A stretch of 64,000 bases of DNA from Streptomyces sp. Edi4 (GCF_040253615.1 NZ_JBEJGY010000004.1:2914001-2978000); one strand, 5' to 3'. Positions 42,474-52,946 are shown, counted from the first letter of the stretch. The notes: generated by a model from the letters alone, not told the origin. Numbers and translations: made by a program.

Positions 42474-43625
42474 TCAGCGCGTGTTGCCCGCGAGGGACAG
42501 GGCGTACTCCGGCCACCAGGTGCCGGCGGGTGGACCGCCCTTGCAGGGGCCGTCGGACTCACCCGGGCGCTTCACCCAGACATACGCGTCGACCGGCCCG
42601 CCGCCCGTGGCGATCGTCGGGCGCTCGCCCAGCGCCCGGCCGGGAGGGTTGCACCAGCGCTCCTCCGGGTCGCCCTCGGTGTAGGGGCCGTTGCCGTTGC
42701 GGCTGGTGTCGATCACGAAGTGCTTGCCGCCGACCTTCGCCGAAAGCCGCTCCCCGAACTCCCGGCTCGCCCGCGTCGTCTGGAAGTTGGACACGTTGAC
42801 CGCGAACCCGTCCGCGCCCGCGATGCCCGCGCGCCGCAGCGGCTCGTCAAGGGCGTCCGCCGAACGCCATCCGGCGTTGCCCGCGTCCACGTACACCTTC
42901 GTCGCGGGCAGCCGCTTGAGCCGGTCGACGGCGCCCTTGAGCAGCGCGTACCGCTCCTCGCGCAGCTCCTGGGAGGCGCAGCCGTCCACGACGTGCAGGA
43001 GCGCGTCCGGTTCCAGGACGATCATCGCGCGGCGCTGCCCGATGCCCCGGGCCACCTGCTCGACCCAGGCCCGGTAGGCGTCGCCGTCGGCCGCGCCGCC
43101 ACGGGAGAACTGGCCGCAGTCGCGGTGCGGGATGTTGTACAGGACGAGCAGCGCGGTCCGCCCGGCCCTGGCGGCGCTCTCGGTGTAGCCGCGGACCACC
43201 GCCTCGGGGTCCGTGCCGCCGATCCACTCGCCCATCGGCTGCTCGGCGATCCTCCGCACGAGCGCGGCCTTGTGGTGATCGCCCGCCCGGGTGTACGCGG
43301 CGAGCTGGCGTGCGGCCTTGGAGTCCGGGTCCACCCAGAACGGCCCCGCGGAGGACGGCAGTTGGGCGGCGGCGGGCGGCGTCGCCCGACGTTCTCCCGC
43401 GCCCCCGCCCCCGCCGGATCCCCCGCACCCCGCGAGGAGCAGCGCCGTCACGACGGCCGGCACCGCGAACCTCGCCCCGGGCGCCGTTGCGCGTGCGCCC
43501 GCGCGGCGCCCCTCGGCCGTGCGGTCCGCGCGCCGCCCGCGCCCACGCTCACGCCCGCGCCCGCGCCCGCGCCCGCGCCCGGACGGTGCTCCGCGACCCC
43601 GGGGGCCGCTCGTCCGATCGCTCAA
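42474..43625 (-). CDS. Lipoprotein-like glycoside hydrolase family 6 (cellulase-type)
   Basis: A GH6 endoglucanase or cellobiohydrolase fold. The catalytic region VLYNIPHRDCGQFS matches the GH6 pattern xxYxLPxRDC, and MIVLEPDALLHV, KVYVDAGNAGW, AVNVSNFQTT, HFVIDTSRNGNG and YVWVKRPGESDG are family blocks. A lipobox-like LLLAGC sits before a Gly-rich stretch, suggesting a lipoprotein. The N-terminus is uncertain: an Arg/Gly tract from tandem cgcccg repeats precedes the membrane segment. I chose TTG 43625; GTG 43742 and 43820 are alternatives. It converges with tRNA-Lys 3. Confidence 0.82.
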   Translation of the reverse strand: MSDRTSGPRGRGAPSGRGRGRGRGRERGRGRRADRTAEGRRAGARATAPGARFAVPAVVTALLLAGCGGSGGGGGAGERRATPPAAAQLPSSAGPFWVDPDSKAARQLAAYTRAGDHHKAALVRRIAEQPMGEWIGGTDPEAVVRGYTESAARAGRTALLVLYNIPHRDCGQFSRGGAADGDAYRAWVEQVARGIGQRRAMIVLEPDALLHVVDGCASQELREERYALLKGAVDRLKRLPATKVYVDAGNAGWRSADALDEPLRRAGIAGADGFAVNVSNFQTTRASREFGERLSAKVGGKHFVIDTSRNGNGPYTEGDPEERWCNPPGRALGERPTIATGGGPVDAYVWVKRPGESDGPCKGGPPAGTWWPEYALSLAGNTR

Positions 43626-43888
43626 CTCGCCTACGCCGCAAGGGCAGTTGGCGTTACCCGGTCCCGGGCCCGCGATGCGGGGCAGCTCTACAGTGGTGGG
43701 GCCGGCCCCTGCGCCGGCCGTCTCATGAGTCCCTGGCCCCACTGAACCTCCCGTGGCAGTGCGGGGCTTCTCCCGCGGCCCGCGCACCGGCGGTCGAGGA
43801 CCGGCCCGGCCTGCGGTCACGGGGGGAGCGGGCCGTCGGCCGGGCCAGGTGCGCGCCGCTCGGCCGCCCGCCGGGCCGCGCCGCGCGA

Positions 43889-44572
43889 TCAGGGCTTGTC
43901 CTGGGGTGAGGGGGCCGGGTCCTGGGCGCCGGTGAGGTAGGCCGAGACGACCACGTTGGCGGTGTACGCCTTCGTCTCGCGGTCGTAGGTCCCGCCACAG
44001 GTGATCAGGCGCAGCTCGGCGCGGCCGCGCCTGCGGGGCCCGTACACCTTCGCGGCGTCGAAGTGCTTGCGCGGGAAGACCTGCACGTCGTCGATGGTGA
44101 ACTCGGCGACCGTGCCGTCGGCACCGGTCACCTTCACGCGCTGGCCGGGGCGGGCCGCGCTCAGGCCGTAGAACACGGCCGGTTTGCTCTGGGTGTCCAC
44201 ATGCCCGACGAGCAGGGCCGTTCCGGCCTCACCGGGCCGGGCCCCGCTGTCGAACCAGCCCACTGTGCCGGGCTGTGCGTAGGGCGGCGGGTCCACCGCG
44301 CCGTCCGCGTCGAGGCCGCGCGGTATGACCGGCGCGGCGATGCCTATGGAGGGGATCTCCACCCGCCGGGGCGCCGCGCCCCTGAGGGGGTCGTGGGCGG
44401 GCGGCAGCGCCACGCCGAGCGGCCGGCCCACGGCGGCTATGTCGCCCGTGGTGGGCGCCGACGTGCTGCCGGTGCCGTCGGAGACGTCCCGGCCCCACAG
44501 CCACAGTCCGAGCAGCAGCACCGCCCAGGCAAGTCCGGTGACGAGCCGCCCGCTGCCCCGCGCCGAGGACAT
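43889..44572 (-). CDS. Class F sortase
   Basis: Membrane-anchored transpeptidase of 227 residues. An N-terminal anchor (7-27) is followed by the sortase beta-barrel: His124 in LLVGHVDTQS and catalytic Cys192 in LRLITCGGTYD. The sequence matches class F (Actinobacteria) rather than the SrtE class. It begins one base after the stop of the gene for a surface protein with a C-terminal anchor, so the two are co-transcribed and that protein is the obvious substrate, although it lacks an LPxTG signal. An LPDTG protein is encoded at 58007-59680. Confidence 0.9.
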   Translation of the reverse strand: MSSARGSGRLVTGLAWAVLLLGLWLWGRDVSDGTGSTSAPTTGDIAAVGRPLGVALPPAHDPLRGAAPRRVEIPSIGIAAPVIPRGLDADGAVDPPPYAQPGTVGWFDSGARPGEAGTALLVGHVDTQSKPAVFYGLSAARPGQRVKVTGADGTVAEFTIDDVQVFPRKHFDAAKVYGPRRRGRAELRLITCGGTYDRETKAYTANVVVSAYLTGAQDPAPSPQDKP

Positions 44573-44573
44573 G

Positions 44574-45164
44574 TCAGCCGCCGCCGCGCCGACGGCGGAC
44601 GCTGCGCGAGGCCACGGCGACCGCCGCCACCGCCGCGAGCGCGAGCCCGATCACCGCGTGCCGGGTGCCGGGGCCCTGCTCGTTGGCTTCCTCGGAGGCG
44701 AGCGTCGCCGCGCCGCCTCCGCCCGCGTGCACGGGGTGGTCGGGAGTGGGACGGCCGTGGTCGTGGTCGCGGTCATGGTCTTGGTCGCGGCCGTGGTCGT
44801 GGTCGCGGCGGTCGCCGTGCACCACGGTGAACCGTCCGCTCGCCTTGCCGTGGCTGTCCTTGCAGGTGACCCAGACGTCGTAGTCACGGTCCTGGGCGTC
44901 CGAACGGATGCGGGCCTGGGCGACGAGACCGCCGTCGGCGGGCGTGAAGCGGGCCTCCGAGACGAAGGCGTCCGAGGAGCCGACCGCCTCGCGGCCGCCG
45001 CACACGCTGACCCTGAGGTCCACCTCCCCGCCGGGGGCCGTGGTGCTCGGGGTCACCCGCACCGATCCGTGCGGCTCGGACTCGGCCACCGCGGGGGACG
45101 CGGGCAGCACGGTCAGGGCGGCGGCCGCCACGGCCGCGCAGAGTGTCGTGGGACGGATGCGCAT
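44574..45164 (-). CDS. Surface-exposed protein with His/Asp-rich segment and C-terminal anchor
   Basis: A 196-residue secreted protein. Signal peptide 1-27 (ASPAVAESEP). A beta-sandwich-like domain covers 30-115 with paired Cys (VSVCGGRE, VTCKDSHG). Residues 117-140 are a His/Asp/Arg-rich stretch that may bind divalent metals. A hydrophobic C-terminal segment followed by RSVRRRRGGG resembles a cell-wall sorting tail, but no LPxTG precedes it; the nearest element is GTRHAVIG. It is paired with a class F sortase one base downstream. Start ATG 45164 follows GGAGG. Confidence 0.75.
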   Translation of the reverse strand: MRIRPTTLCAAVAAAALTVLPASPAVAESEPHGSVRVTPSTTAPGGEVDLRVSVCGGREAVGSSDAFVSEARFTPADGGLVAQARIRSDAQDRDYDVWVTCKDSHGKASGRFTVVHGDRRDHDHGRDQDHDRDHDHGRPTPDHPVHAGGGGAATLASEEANEQGPGTRHAVIGLALAAVAAVAVASRSVRRRRGGG

Positions 45165-45278
45165 CGTGAACCTCCTGCCACCGAGCGTCACGCGCGGCGC
45201 GCGCTTTCGCATCCCGGGAGGCGGCAGGACTGCGCCGGACGGGCGCACGACACGCCCGCCCGTCGGCAGGGATCGGCG

Positions 45279-46058
45279 TCAGACCAGCTTCACCAGGTCG
45301 GCGATCGAGTCGACGATCTTGGAGGGGCGGAAGGGGTAGGACTCCACGTCCGCCGGCCGGGTCAGACCGGTCAGGACCAGAAACGTCTGCATGCCCGCCT
45401 CGAGGCCGGCCAGCACGTCGGTGTCCATCCGGTCGCCGATCATGGCGCTGGTCTCGGAGTGCGCGCCGATCGCGTTGAGCCCGGTGCGCATCATGAGCGG
45501 GTTGGGCTTGCCCGCGAAGTAGGGCTTCTTGCCGGTGGCCTTGGTGATCAGCGCGGCCACGGCACCGGTCGCGGGCAGCGGGCCCTCCTGGCTCGGGCCC
45601 GTCTCGTCCGGGTTGGTGCAGATGAACCTGGCCCCCGCGTTGATCAGCCGGATCGCCTTGGTGAGCGCTTCGAAGCTGTACGTACGCGTCTCGCCCAGCA
45701 CCACGTAATCGGGCTCGTGGTCGGTCAGGACGTAGCCGATGTCGTGCAGCGCGGTGGTCAGGCCCGCCTCGCCGATGACGTAGGCGGTGCCGCCGGGGCG
45801 CTGGTCGTCGAGGAACTTGGCGGTGGCGAGCGCCGAGGTCCAGATGTTCTCGACCGGCACGTCGAGCCCCATCCGCATCAGCCGGGCGTGCAGGTCGCGC
45901 GGGGTGTAGATCGAGTTGTTGGTGAGGACGAGGAAGGGGCGGCCCGAGTCCTTGAGCGTCCTGAGGAAGGCGTCCGCACCGGGGATGGGGGTACCCTCGT
46001 GGATGAGGACACCGTCCATGTCGGTGAGCCAGGATTCGATCGGCTTGCGCTCTGCCAT
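45279..46058 (-). CDS. HAD-IIA hydrolase (NagD-like)
   Basis: A 259-residue cytoplasmic phosphatase of the NagD / 4-nitrophenylphosphatase type. Motif I is LTDMDGVLIHEG (nucleophile Asp), motif II VLTNNS, motif III Lys in YFAGKPNPLMMR and motif IV IGDRMDTDVLAG. The C2 cap lies between. Substrates in the family include nucleotides, pyridoxal phosphate and sugar phosphates; NagD has been linked to UMP/GMP and aminosugar operons. Start ATG 46058. It lies directly after the phosphonate importer genes but with its own gap, so co-regulation is only possible. Confidence 0.9.
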   Translation of the reverse strand: MAERKPIESWLTDMDGVLIHEGTPIPGADAFLRTLKDSGRPFLVLTNNSIYTPRDLHARLMRMGLDVPVENIWTSALATAKFLDDQRPGGTAYVIGEAGLTTALHDIGYVLTDHEPDYVVLGETRTYSFEALTKAIRLINAGARFICTNPDETGPSQEGPLPATGAVAALITKATGKKPYFAGKPNPLMMRTGLNAIGAHSETSAMIGDRMDTDVLAGLEAGMQTFLVLTGLTRPADVESYPFRPSKIVDSIADLVKLV

Positions 46059-46198
46059 GGGTGCGGACTCCTGCGTTCTGCGCGGTTATTACGCGCTGAT
46101 GAGCGATCAGCTGGGGGCGCCGGCGCACCGCACTGTGCGTTGCCGACGCCCTTAGCCTAGTCAGGTACCGAGGATCACGGTCCGGCCGATCGCCCCGG

Positions 46199-47299
46199 TC
46201 AGCTTCCGGTGGCGCTCTTCCACGCGTCGATGTACTTCGGCAGGTTCTTCGAGATGTCCATCCAGTCGGGCTGGAAGATGTCGATGCCCCGCGTCAGTCC
46301 GGCGAGCGCGACCGCGTTGGCGTCGGTGGCCAAGATGTCGGTGCGGGCCGCGAAGCCGCCGCCGATCTCGCTGACCTGGCGCTGCGCCGGCTCGCTCAGC
46401 AGGTAGTCCAGGAGCTTCTTGCCGTTGGCGCTGTGCGGGGCGCCGCCGAGGAGACCGGCGGCGTAGGGCAGCACGAAGGACGACGGCTTGGTGCCGCTCG
46501 AGGTGCCGGGGAACCAGATGCCGAGGTTGGGCATGGTCTTGGACTGGGCGTAGTTCATCTGCACGTCGCCGTTGGCGGCCAGCAGTTCGCCCTTGTCCAC
46601 CTTGGGCGCGAGCTTTCCGGTGGAGGCGGACGGCCCGACGTTGTTGGCCTGGAGCTTGCGCAGGTACTCCATTGCGGCCTCCTTGCCGCCGAAGTCGTGC
46701 ATGGCCTTGACGACGAGGGCGGTGCCGTCGCCCGCGACCCCCGGCGTGGAGTACTGGATCTTGTTCTTGTAGCGCGCGTCGAGCAGGTCCTCCCAGTTCC
46801 TGGGGGGCTCCTTGAGCTCCTTCTTGTTGTAGATGAATCCGAAGTAGTTGTTGACGATGGAGGTCCACGTGCCGTCGGGCGACTTGGCTCCGCCGTCGAC
46901 CTTGTCGGCGCCGGCGGGCTCGTACCTTTGCAGCAGGCCCTTGTCCTCGGCCTGCTGGATGAAGGGCGGCAGCGTCACCAGCACGTCGGCCTGGGTGTTG
47001 GACTTCTCGCGGACCGCGCGCTGCACCATCTCGCCGGAGCCGCCCTCGACGTACTTGACCTTGATGCCGGTCTTCGCCTCGAAGTCCTTGAAGACCCGGT
47101 CGTACCAGCCGTCGCCCTTCTCGCCCTTGAGGCCGTCGGCGCTGTAGACGGTGACGGTCTTCGCGTTCGCGTCGGCGGAGGAGGTGGCGTCGCAGGCGGA
47201 GAGGGCGGCGGCGAGGACGAGGGCGCCGGTGACGGCGGCGACCGGCTTGACCGTGGTGCGGGCGGTGGCTCGGGCGGACAGGCGGGTGTGGGTGCGCAT
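46199..47299 (-). CDS. 2-aminoethylphosphonate-type ABC substrate-binding lipoprotein
   Basis: Extracytoplasmic binding protein, 366 residues. The signal (VKPVAAVTGALVLAAALSAC) has a lipobox. The Fe3+/phosphonate-type binding fold shows VTVYSADGLKGEKGDGWYDRVFKDFEAKTG, QADVLVTLPPFIQQAEDKGLL and GTALVVKAMHDFGG. It is the last gene of a minus-strand operon with two permeases, an ATPase, a phosphonatase-like HAD and an FAD oxidase. That combination matches the putative AEP importer PhnSTU. ATG 47299 lies behind AGGAG. Confidence 0.88.
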   Translation of the reverse strand: MRTHTRLSARATARTTVKPVAAVTGALVLAAALSACDATSSADANAKTVTVYSADGLKGEKGDGWYDRVFKDFEAKTGIKVKYVEGGSGEMVQRAVREKSNTQADVLVTLPPFIQQAEDKGLLQRYEPAGADKVDGGAKSPDGTWTSIVNNYFGFIYNKKELKEPPRNWEDLLDARYKNKIQYSTPGVAGDGTALVVKAMHDFGGKEAAMEYLRKLQANNVGPSASTGKLAPKVDKGELLAANGDVQMNYAQSKTMPNLGIWFPGTSSGTKPSSFVLPYAAGLLGGAPHSANGKKLLDYLLSEPAQRQVSEIGGGFAARTDILATDANAVALAGLTRGIDIFQPDWMDISKNLPKYIDAWKSATGS

Positions 47300-47402
47300 G
47301 ACGTTCGGGGCTCCTGAGGTTTTCGGATCAACAGGGTTCGGCGGGCGCCGCACCGGGTGCGGGGTACGGAGGCGGGCACGGACGCGGGGGGCGGGGCGCG
47401 GG

Positions 47403-48200
47403 TCAGCGGAAGGAGGCGCGGGTACGGATGCGGGAGACGGCGAGCAGGACGAGCAGCGTCGTGCCCATCAGGACCACGGCGACGGCGGCCCCGGTGAACA
47501 GCGAGCCCCGGTCGGTGGCCGCGAAGATCTGCACCGGCAGCGGTGTCCAGTCCGGCGGGTAGAGCATCATCGTGGCGCTCAACTCGCCCATGGACAGCGC
47601 GAAGCAGAGCCCGGCGGCCGCCGTCAGGGACGGCAGCAGCAGGGGCAGTCTGACCCGCCACAGCACCACGAGCGGCCGGGCGCCGAGGCTGGCCGCGGCC
47701 TGTTCGTACATCGGGTCGAGGCGCCGGATGGCGGCGGCGACCGACTGGTGGGCGAAGGCCATGACCAGAACGGTGTGCGCGAGGATCACGATCCAGCGTG
47801 TCCCGTTCAGGAGCACCGGCGGCCTGGAGTACGCGACGAGGACCGCGAGGCCCACGACCACCGACGGCACGGCGACCGGCAGCACGAACAAGGCGTCCAT
47901 GAGCCGCCGCCCGCCCTTCTTCAGGCCGGCCGCCGCGAGCGCCGCCCAGGAGCCGACGGTGAGCGCGAGGACGCTCGCCGCGAGCGCGGTGACCAGGCTC
48001 GTGGTGAGCGCCTGAAGAGAGTCACCGGTGGTGGCCGCGCCGTAGTGCGACGCGGTGAGGCCGGACGGGAAGGCGCCGGACCAGCTGGTCGCGAACGAGG
48101 CGGCCACGATGACCAGCAGGGGCAGCGCGAAGACCGGCAGGAACAGCACGAAGAAGAGCGCCCAGGTGGCCCGGCGGGCGGCCCGGCTATGCACCAACAC
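47403..48200 (-). CDS. ABC permease, putative 2-aminoethylphosphonate transport, subunit 2
   Basis: A 265-residue inner-membrane permease with about six membrane helices. The EAA loop is MYEQAAASLGARPLVVLWRVRLPLLLPS. It forms a heterodimer with the preceding permease. The start GTG region overlaps the upstream gene by 14 bases (48187-48200). It belongs to the Fe3+/spermidine/putrescine-type permease branch that includes phosphonate PhnU/PhnV. It carries AEP or similar phosphonates through the membrane. Confidence 0.88.
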   Translation of the reverse strand: MLVHSRAARRATWALFFVLFLPVFALPLLVIVAASFATSWSGAFPSGLTASHYGAATTGDSLQALTTSLVTALAASVLALTVGSWAALAAAGLKKGGRRLMDALFVLPVAVPSVVVGLAVLVAYSRPPVLLNGTRWIVILAHTVLVMAFAHQSVAAAIRRLDPMYEQAAASLGARPLVVLWRVRLPLLLPSLTAAAGLCFALSMGELSATMMLYPPDWTPLPVQIFAATDRGSLFTGAAVAVVLMGTTLLVLLAVSRIRTRASFR

Positions 48201-49129
48201 GACGGCTCACCACCCGGTAGAGGCCGTAAAGACCCACGGAAATGACGACGTTGACGACGGCGACGACACAGGCGGCCGGATAGTCGGACTCCAGGATCGC
48301 CTTGCTGTAGACGAGCATCGGCAGTGTGGTGACGCCCTTGGCGCCGGTGAACAGGACGATGCCGAACTCGTTGAGGCACATCACCAGGACCAGCGCGCCC
48401 CCGGCCGCGAGCGCGGGCAGCGCCTCGGGCAGGATCACCTGCCGCACGATCCTGGCGGGCCGCGCGCCCAGCGACGCCGCCACTTCCAGCTGCGCGGTGT
48501 CGAGTTGGGAGAACGCGGCGAGCAGCGGACGCATCACGAACGGCGTGAAGTACGTGATCTCCGCGAGCAGCACGCCCCAGGGGGTGGTCAGGAACTGGAA
48601 GGGCCCGGTGCCCGCGCCGGTGACGTCGCTCCACAGGCCGTTGGCCATGCCGACCGAGCCGTAGACGAACAGCAGGGCCAGCGTGATCAGGAAGGACGGG
48701 AAGGAGAGGAAGACGTCGATGAATCGGGCGACGGCCTTCCCACCGGGAAACGGCACGAACGCGATGACCAGCGCCAGCACGAACCCCAGCACGAGGCACC
48801 CGGCGGTGGCCCCGGCCGCCAGCCACACCGTGGTCCCCAGCGCGTCCCGGAACGCGGCCGATGCGAACACGTCGGCGTACGGCGCGAACGAGGTCCCGCC
48901 GGTGTCCGGGGAGAGGGACTGCCGGACGACGAGGGCCAGCGGGTAGAGGAAGACGGCGGCAAGGACCAGGACGGGCGGCAACGCCCATACGAACACGGGG
49001 ACATGACGGCCGCGCCCTCCTTGCTCCCGTTGCTCCCGTCGCTCCCGTCGCTCCCGCGCGTTGTCGCCGCGCCGGGCGGAACCGTTCGGCGCGGCCCCAG
49101 GCGCCGGGCCGCTCTTGAGCACCGCGCTC

Positions 49130-49137
<8 letters not shown>
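48187..49137 (-). CDS. ABC permease, putative 2-aminoethylphosphonate transport, subunit 1
   Basis: A 316-residue permease. A basic cytoplasmic N-terminus (RERRERREQREQ) precedes six helices (first about 49-70). The EAA loop reads LEVAASLGARPARIVRQVILPEALPA. GTG 49137 overlaps the ATPase stop by eight bases. It pairs with the permease at 47403-48200. The subfamily is that of Fe3+/AEP importers. Its gene order (ATPase, permease, permease, binding protein) is complete. Confidence 0.88.
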
Positions 49138-50205
<1,068 letters not shown>

Positions 50206-50209
<4 letters not shown>

Positions 50210-50976
50210 CTCGCGGCCTCCAACTCCGCTACGAGGTCCGGTAGTTCGGCAACCGACGCGAGCACATGGCCGGCGCCCGCCTCGGTGAGCGCCGCCCGGT
50301 CGTGGGCGCCGGTCAGCACGCCCGCGACGATGCCCGCCCCCGCCCGTACGCCGCTGAGCATGTCGTAGGAGGTGTCGCCCGCCACCGCGACGGCGCGCAC
50401 CGAGTCGACGGCGCGGGTCCGCAGGAACGCGCTGAGCACCAGGTCGGGGTAGGGGCGGCCGCGACCGCCCGCGTCGGCGGGGCACAGCGTGAGCGGGACG
50501 AGGTCCTGCCAGCCGAGCGCCGCGAGGATCGCGTCCTGGGTGACGCGGGCGAAGCCGGTGGACAGGACCACGGTGCGCCCCTCGGCCTTCAGCCGCTCGA
50601 CGGCCTCGCGGGCGCCGGGGACGGGGGCGATGTGCCCGGCGTCGACGAGGCTCGCGTAGGCCCCCTCGAAGGCGGTGTTGGCGAGCCGCGCCTTGTCCTC
50701 GTCGCCGAACAGGTGGCGGAAGACGGAGATCTTGGACTCGCCCATGGTGGCGCGGACGTGGTCGAGCATGGTGGCGTGCTCGGCGGAACCGGGCTCGACG
50801 CCGAGGCGGTCCGCCGCGCTCGCGAAGGCCCGCTCGACGAGTCCGCCGTCGGCGACGGTGGTGCCCGCCATGTCGAGCACGACCAGGTTGTAGGCGGTCG
50901 CGGTGGCTGTGGTCACGTTGGTTGTGGTCACGTTGGTTGTGGTCACGTTGGTTGTGGTCACGTTGGTTGTGGTCAC
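50206..50976 (-). CDS. Phosphonatase-like HAD hydrolase (PhnX-like), repeated N-terminus
   Basis: A 256-residue HAD enzyme likely cleaving phosphonoacetaldehyde to acetaldehyde and phosphate. The nucleophile is Asp35 in LVVLDMAGTTVADGG, and Lys82 in ATMGESKISVFRHL corresponds to the Schiff-base Lys of phosphonatases, 47 residues on. Motif III/IV VAVAGDTSYDMLSG is present. The N-terminus has four 15-bp units encoding VTTTN, each starting with GTG; only the first GTG (50976) is preceded by GGGAG. It overlaps the ATPase start by four bases. The family is called phosphonatase-like, and its exact substrate has not been proved here. Confidence 0.8.
50917..50976 (-). repeat. 15-bp coding tandem repeat (VTTTN units)
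   Basis: Four 15-base units (GTGACCACAACCAAC type) at the N-terminus of the phosphonatase-like gene. Each carries an in-frame GTG, so several start codons are available. Confidence 0.85.
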
Positions 50977-50990
50977 GGTGGTCGACTCCC

Positions 50991-52121
50991 TTACCAGTCC
51001 AGCTCGTTGGCGGTCCGCTCGGCGATGGCGGGCGAGCAGGTCATGCCGCGTCCGCCGGGCCCGGTCACCAGCCACACCCCGTCCGACACGCGCTGGCGGT
51101 GCACGACGCGGGTGGTGTCCACGCACTGGGCGTAGACCCCGGCCCAGCGGCGCCGGATCGCCGGCAGGGGCCGCCCGAGGAAGGACTCCACGACCCGGGT
51201 GAGGTGGTCGTAGGGCTCCTCGGTCACGTCGAAGGCGAAGGGGTGCTCGTATTCGTGGGTGTCACCGATGGTCAGTCCGCCGTCCGCGCGCTGCACCATG
51301 AGGAGTTGCATCCTGTGCGCGGCGGCGGCCGGCTCCTGCGCCTGGCCCGCGTTCAGCGCGTCCAGCGCGTCGCCTGCGTAGGCGGGGTAGTAGCGGAAGC
51401 TGTCGGCGTCGGCGACGGAGGTGGTCAGCGGCTCGCCGAGCGGCGCGGTCTGCATCATCTGGAGGCGTACGCGGCGCACCGGCAGGTCGGGGACGAGTTC
51501 GCGCACGAGTCCGCCGAGCCAGGCGCCGGTGCACAGGATCACGGCGTCGCCGGTGTGCCTCTCGCCGTGGTCGTCGCGGACGGCGTGACCGCCCGGGCCT
51601 TCCAGGACCTCGCGCACCTCCCTGCCGCCCAGGTAGGTGTAGCGCCCGGATGCCAACAAGGCCTGTTTCAGGGCGAGTTGCGCGGTACGGGGCTCCACCG
51701 CGGCATCCCTTTCGCACCACAGGGCGGCCCTGAAGTCGCCGCGCAGAGCGGGGTTGAGGGCGCGGGCCCGGTCGGCGGTGACGAGCCGGTAGCCGCGCTC
51801 GGCAGCGTCGTCGCGGGCCGCCGCGGCCTCGGCCACGGCCACCTCCAGGTCCGTACGCAGCGGGGTCAGCGAGCCGTTGGCGCGAAAGCCCAGGCCGGGG
51901 ACGCGTTGGCCGATCTCCTCCCACAGCTCGCGGGCGCGCAGGGCGGTGGCCAGTTCCTCACCGCCCGCGCGGCCGCTGACCCAGATCTGGCCGAAGTTGC
52001 GCAGCGAGGCGCCGCGGGCCTCGCTCTCGCGCTCGATGTGTACGACCTCGTGGCCGCGTTCCACTGCGTGCCAGGCGTGTGTGGTTCCCACCACGCCGGC
52101 TCCTACGACGATGACTCTCAC
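50991..52121 (-). CDS. FAD-dependent oxidoreductase, phosphonatase-associated (TIGR03364-like)
   Basis: A 376-residue D-amino acid oxidase-fold enzyme. VIVVGAGVVGTTHAWHAVERGHEVVHIERE is the FAD-binding GxGxxG fold, and LTIGDTHEYEHPFAFDV and WLVTGPGGRGMTCSPAIAERTA are family blocks. Homologues next to phosphonatase genes are thought to oxidise 2-aminoethylphosphonate or its N-methyl form to phosphonoacetaldehyde. This would supply the HAD enzyme downstream and replace the transaminase PhnW, which I do not see. The first gene of the operon; GTG 52121 behind GGAG. A GntR-type site is about 75 bases upstream. Confidence 0.85.
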   Translation of the reverse strand: MRVIVVGAGVVGTTHAWHAVERGHEVVHIERESEARGASLRNFGQIWVSGRAGGEELATALRARELWEEIGQRVPGLGFRANGSLTPLRTDLEVAVAEAAAARDDAAERGYRLVTADRARALNPALRGDFRAALWCERDAAVEPRTAQLALKQALLASGRYTYLGGREVREVLEGPGGHAVRDDHGERHTGDAVILCTGAWLGGLVRELVPDLPVRRVRLQMMQTAPLGEPLTTSVADADSFRYYPAYAGDALDALNAGQAQEPAAAAHRMQLLMVQRADGGLTIGDTHEYEHPFAFDVTEEPYDHLTRVVESFLGRPLPAIRRRWAGVYAQCVDTTRVVHRQRVSDGVWLVTGPGGRGMTCSPAIAERTANELDW

Positions 52122-52195
52122 GCGGCCCACGCTCCTGCGCCCGGGTGTCCCACCCCGGTCCCCCCGGCAACCCCCCGGTGAACGGCCCCCCAAAC

Positions 52196-52209
52196 TTGGC
52201 CTAGACCCG
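52196..52209 (-). promoter_or_regulatory. Candidate GntR/UTRA operator of phosphonate operon
   Basis: GGCCTAGACC core (52198-52207) is one mismatch from the DasR/PhnF-type GGTCTAGACC. It lies about 75 bases upstream of the first operon gene, and a UTRA-GntR regulator gene is next. Confidence 0.5.
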
Positions 52210-52249
52210 TTATGTCTCCGTGACCTTGCGCGGCGCGTGCGGCCAGTCC

Positions 52250-52930
52250 AACCATGGCCGCGCGGGCCGGCATCAACCCTGGCCAGGGGCGCGGGGAACT
52301 GCGCGAGGAGCGCCCACGGTCCGCACCCAGGGCCCCTGGGGCTCCGCCCCAGACCCCATTCGTGCCTGAAGGGCGCTCGTCCTCAATCGCCGGACGGGCT
52401 GACTATGTCCCAGTGGGCCAGCACGGACCCCGCCGGGGGCAACGCCGGACCGGCTGAGGATGCCGGTGTGGACCAGCACCAGCCCCGCCAGGGGCGCGGG
52501 GAACTGCGCGCCCAGCCATCCACGGTCTGCGGCAAAGGCCCCCGCGCAGACGCAAGGTTGCCGATGCGGGCCGGCACCGGATGCCCAGGGGCGCGGGGAA
52601 CTGCGCGACCAGCCACGCACGGTCCGCGGGCAAGGCCCCCGCGCAGGCGCGAGGCCGCCGGTGCGGGCCAGCACCGGATGCCCAGGGGCGCGGGGAACTG
52701 CGCGACCAGCACCCTGCGGCCCGCACCCAGGGCTCCTGGGGCTCCGCCCCAGACCCCGTTCGGCCTGAAGGGCCTCGTCCTCAATCATCCCCAAGGCGTT
52801 AAGGGCCAAGGGCCAGGGGGGACCCCCATGACGGGCTGGGTATGCCCATGCGGGCCAGCACAGACCCCGCCAAGGGGCGCGGGGAACTGCGCGACCAGCC
52901 AGCACCAACCCGCACCACACACTCGAACGC
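52250..52930. repeat. Intergenic composite repeat block 3
   Basis: No gene between 52122 and 52946. The reverse-oriented core ggggcgcggggaactgcgcg occurs five times (52286, 52491, 52588, 52685, 52874), joined by modules ctggggctccgccccagac (52336, 52736) and by a gggggaccccc hairpin (about 52815). It is the densest of the three blocks. Confidence 0.92.
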
Positions 52931-52946
52931 GGCCCGCACGGAGCGT

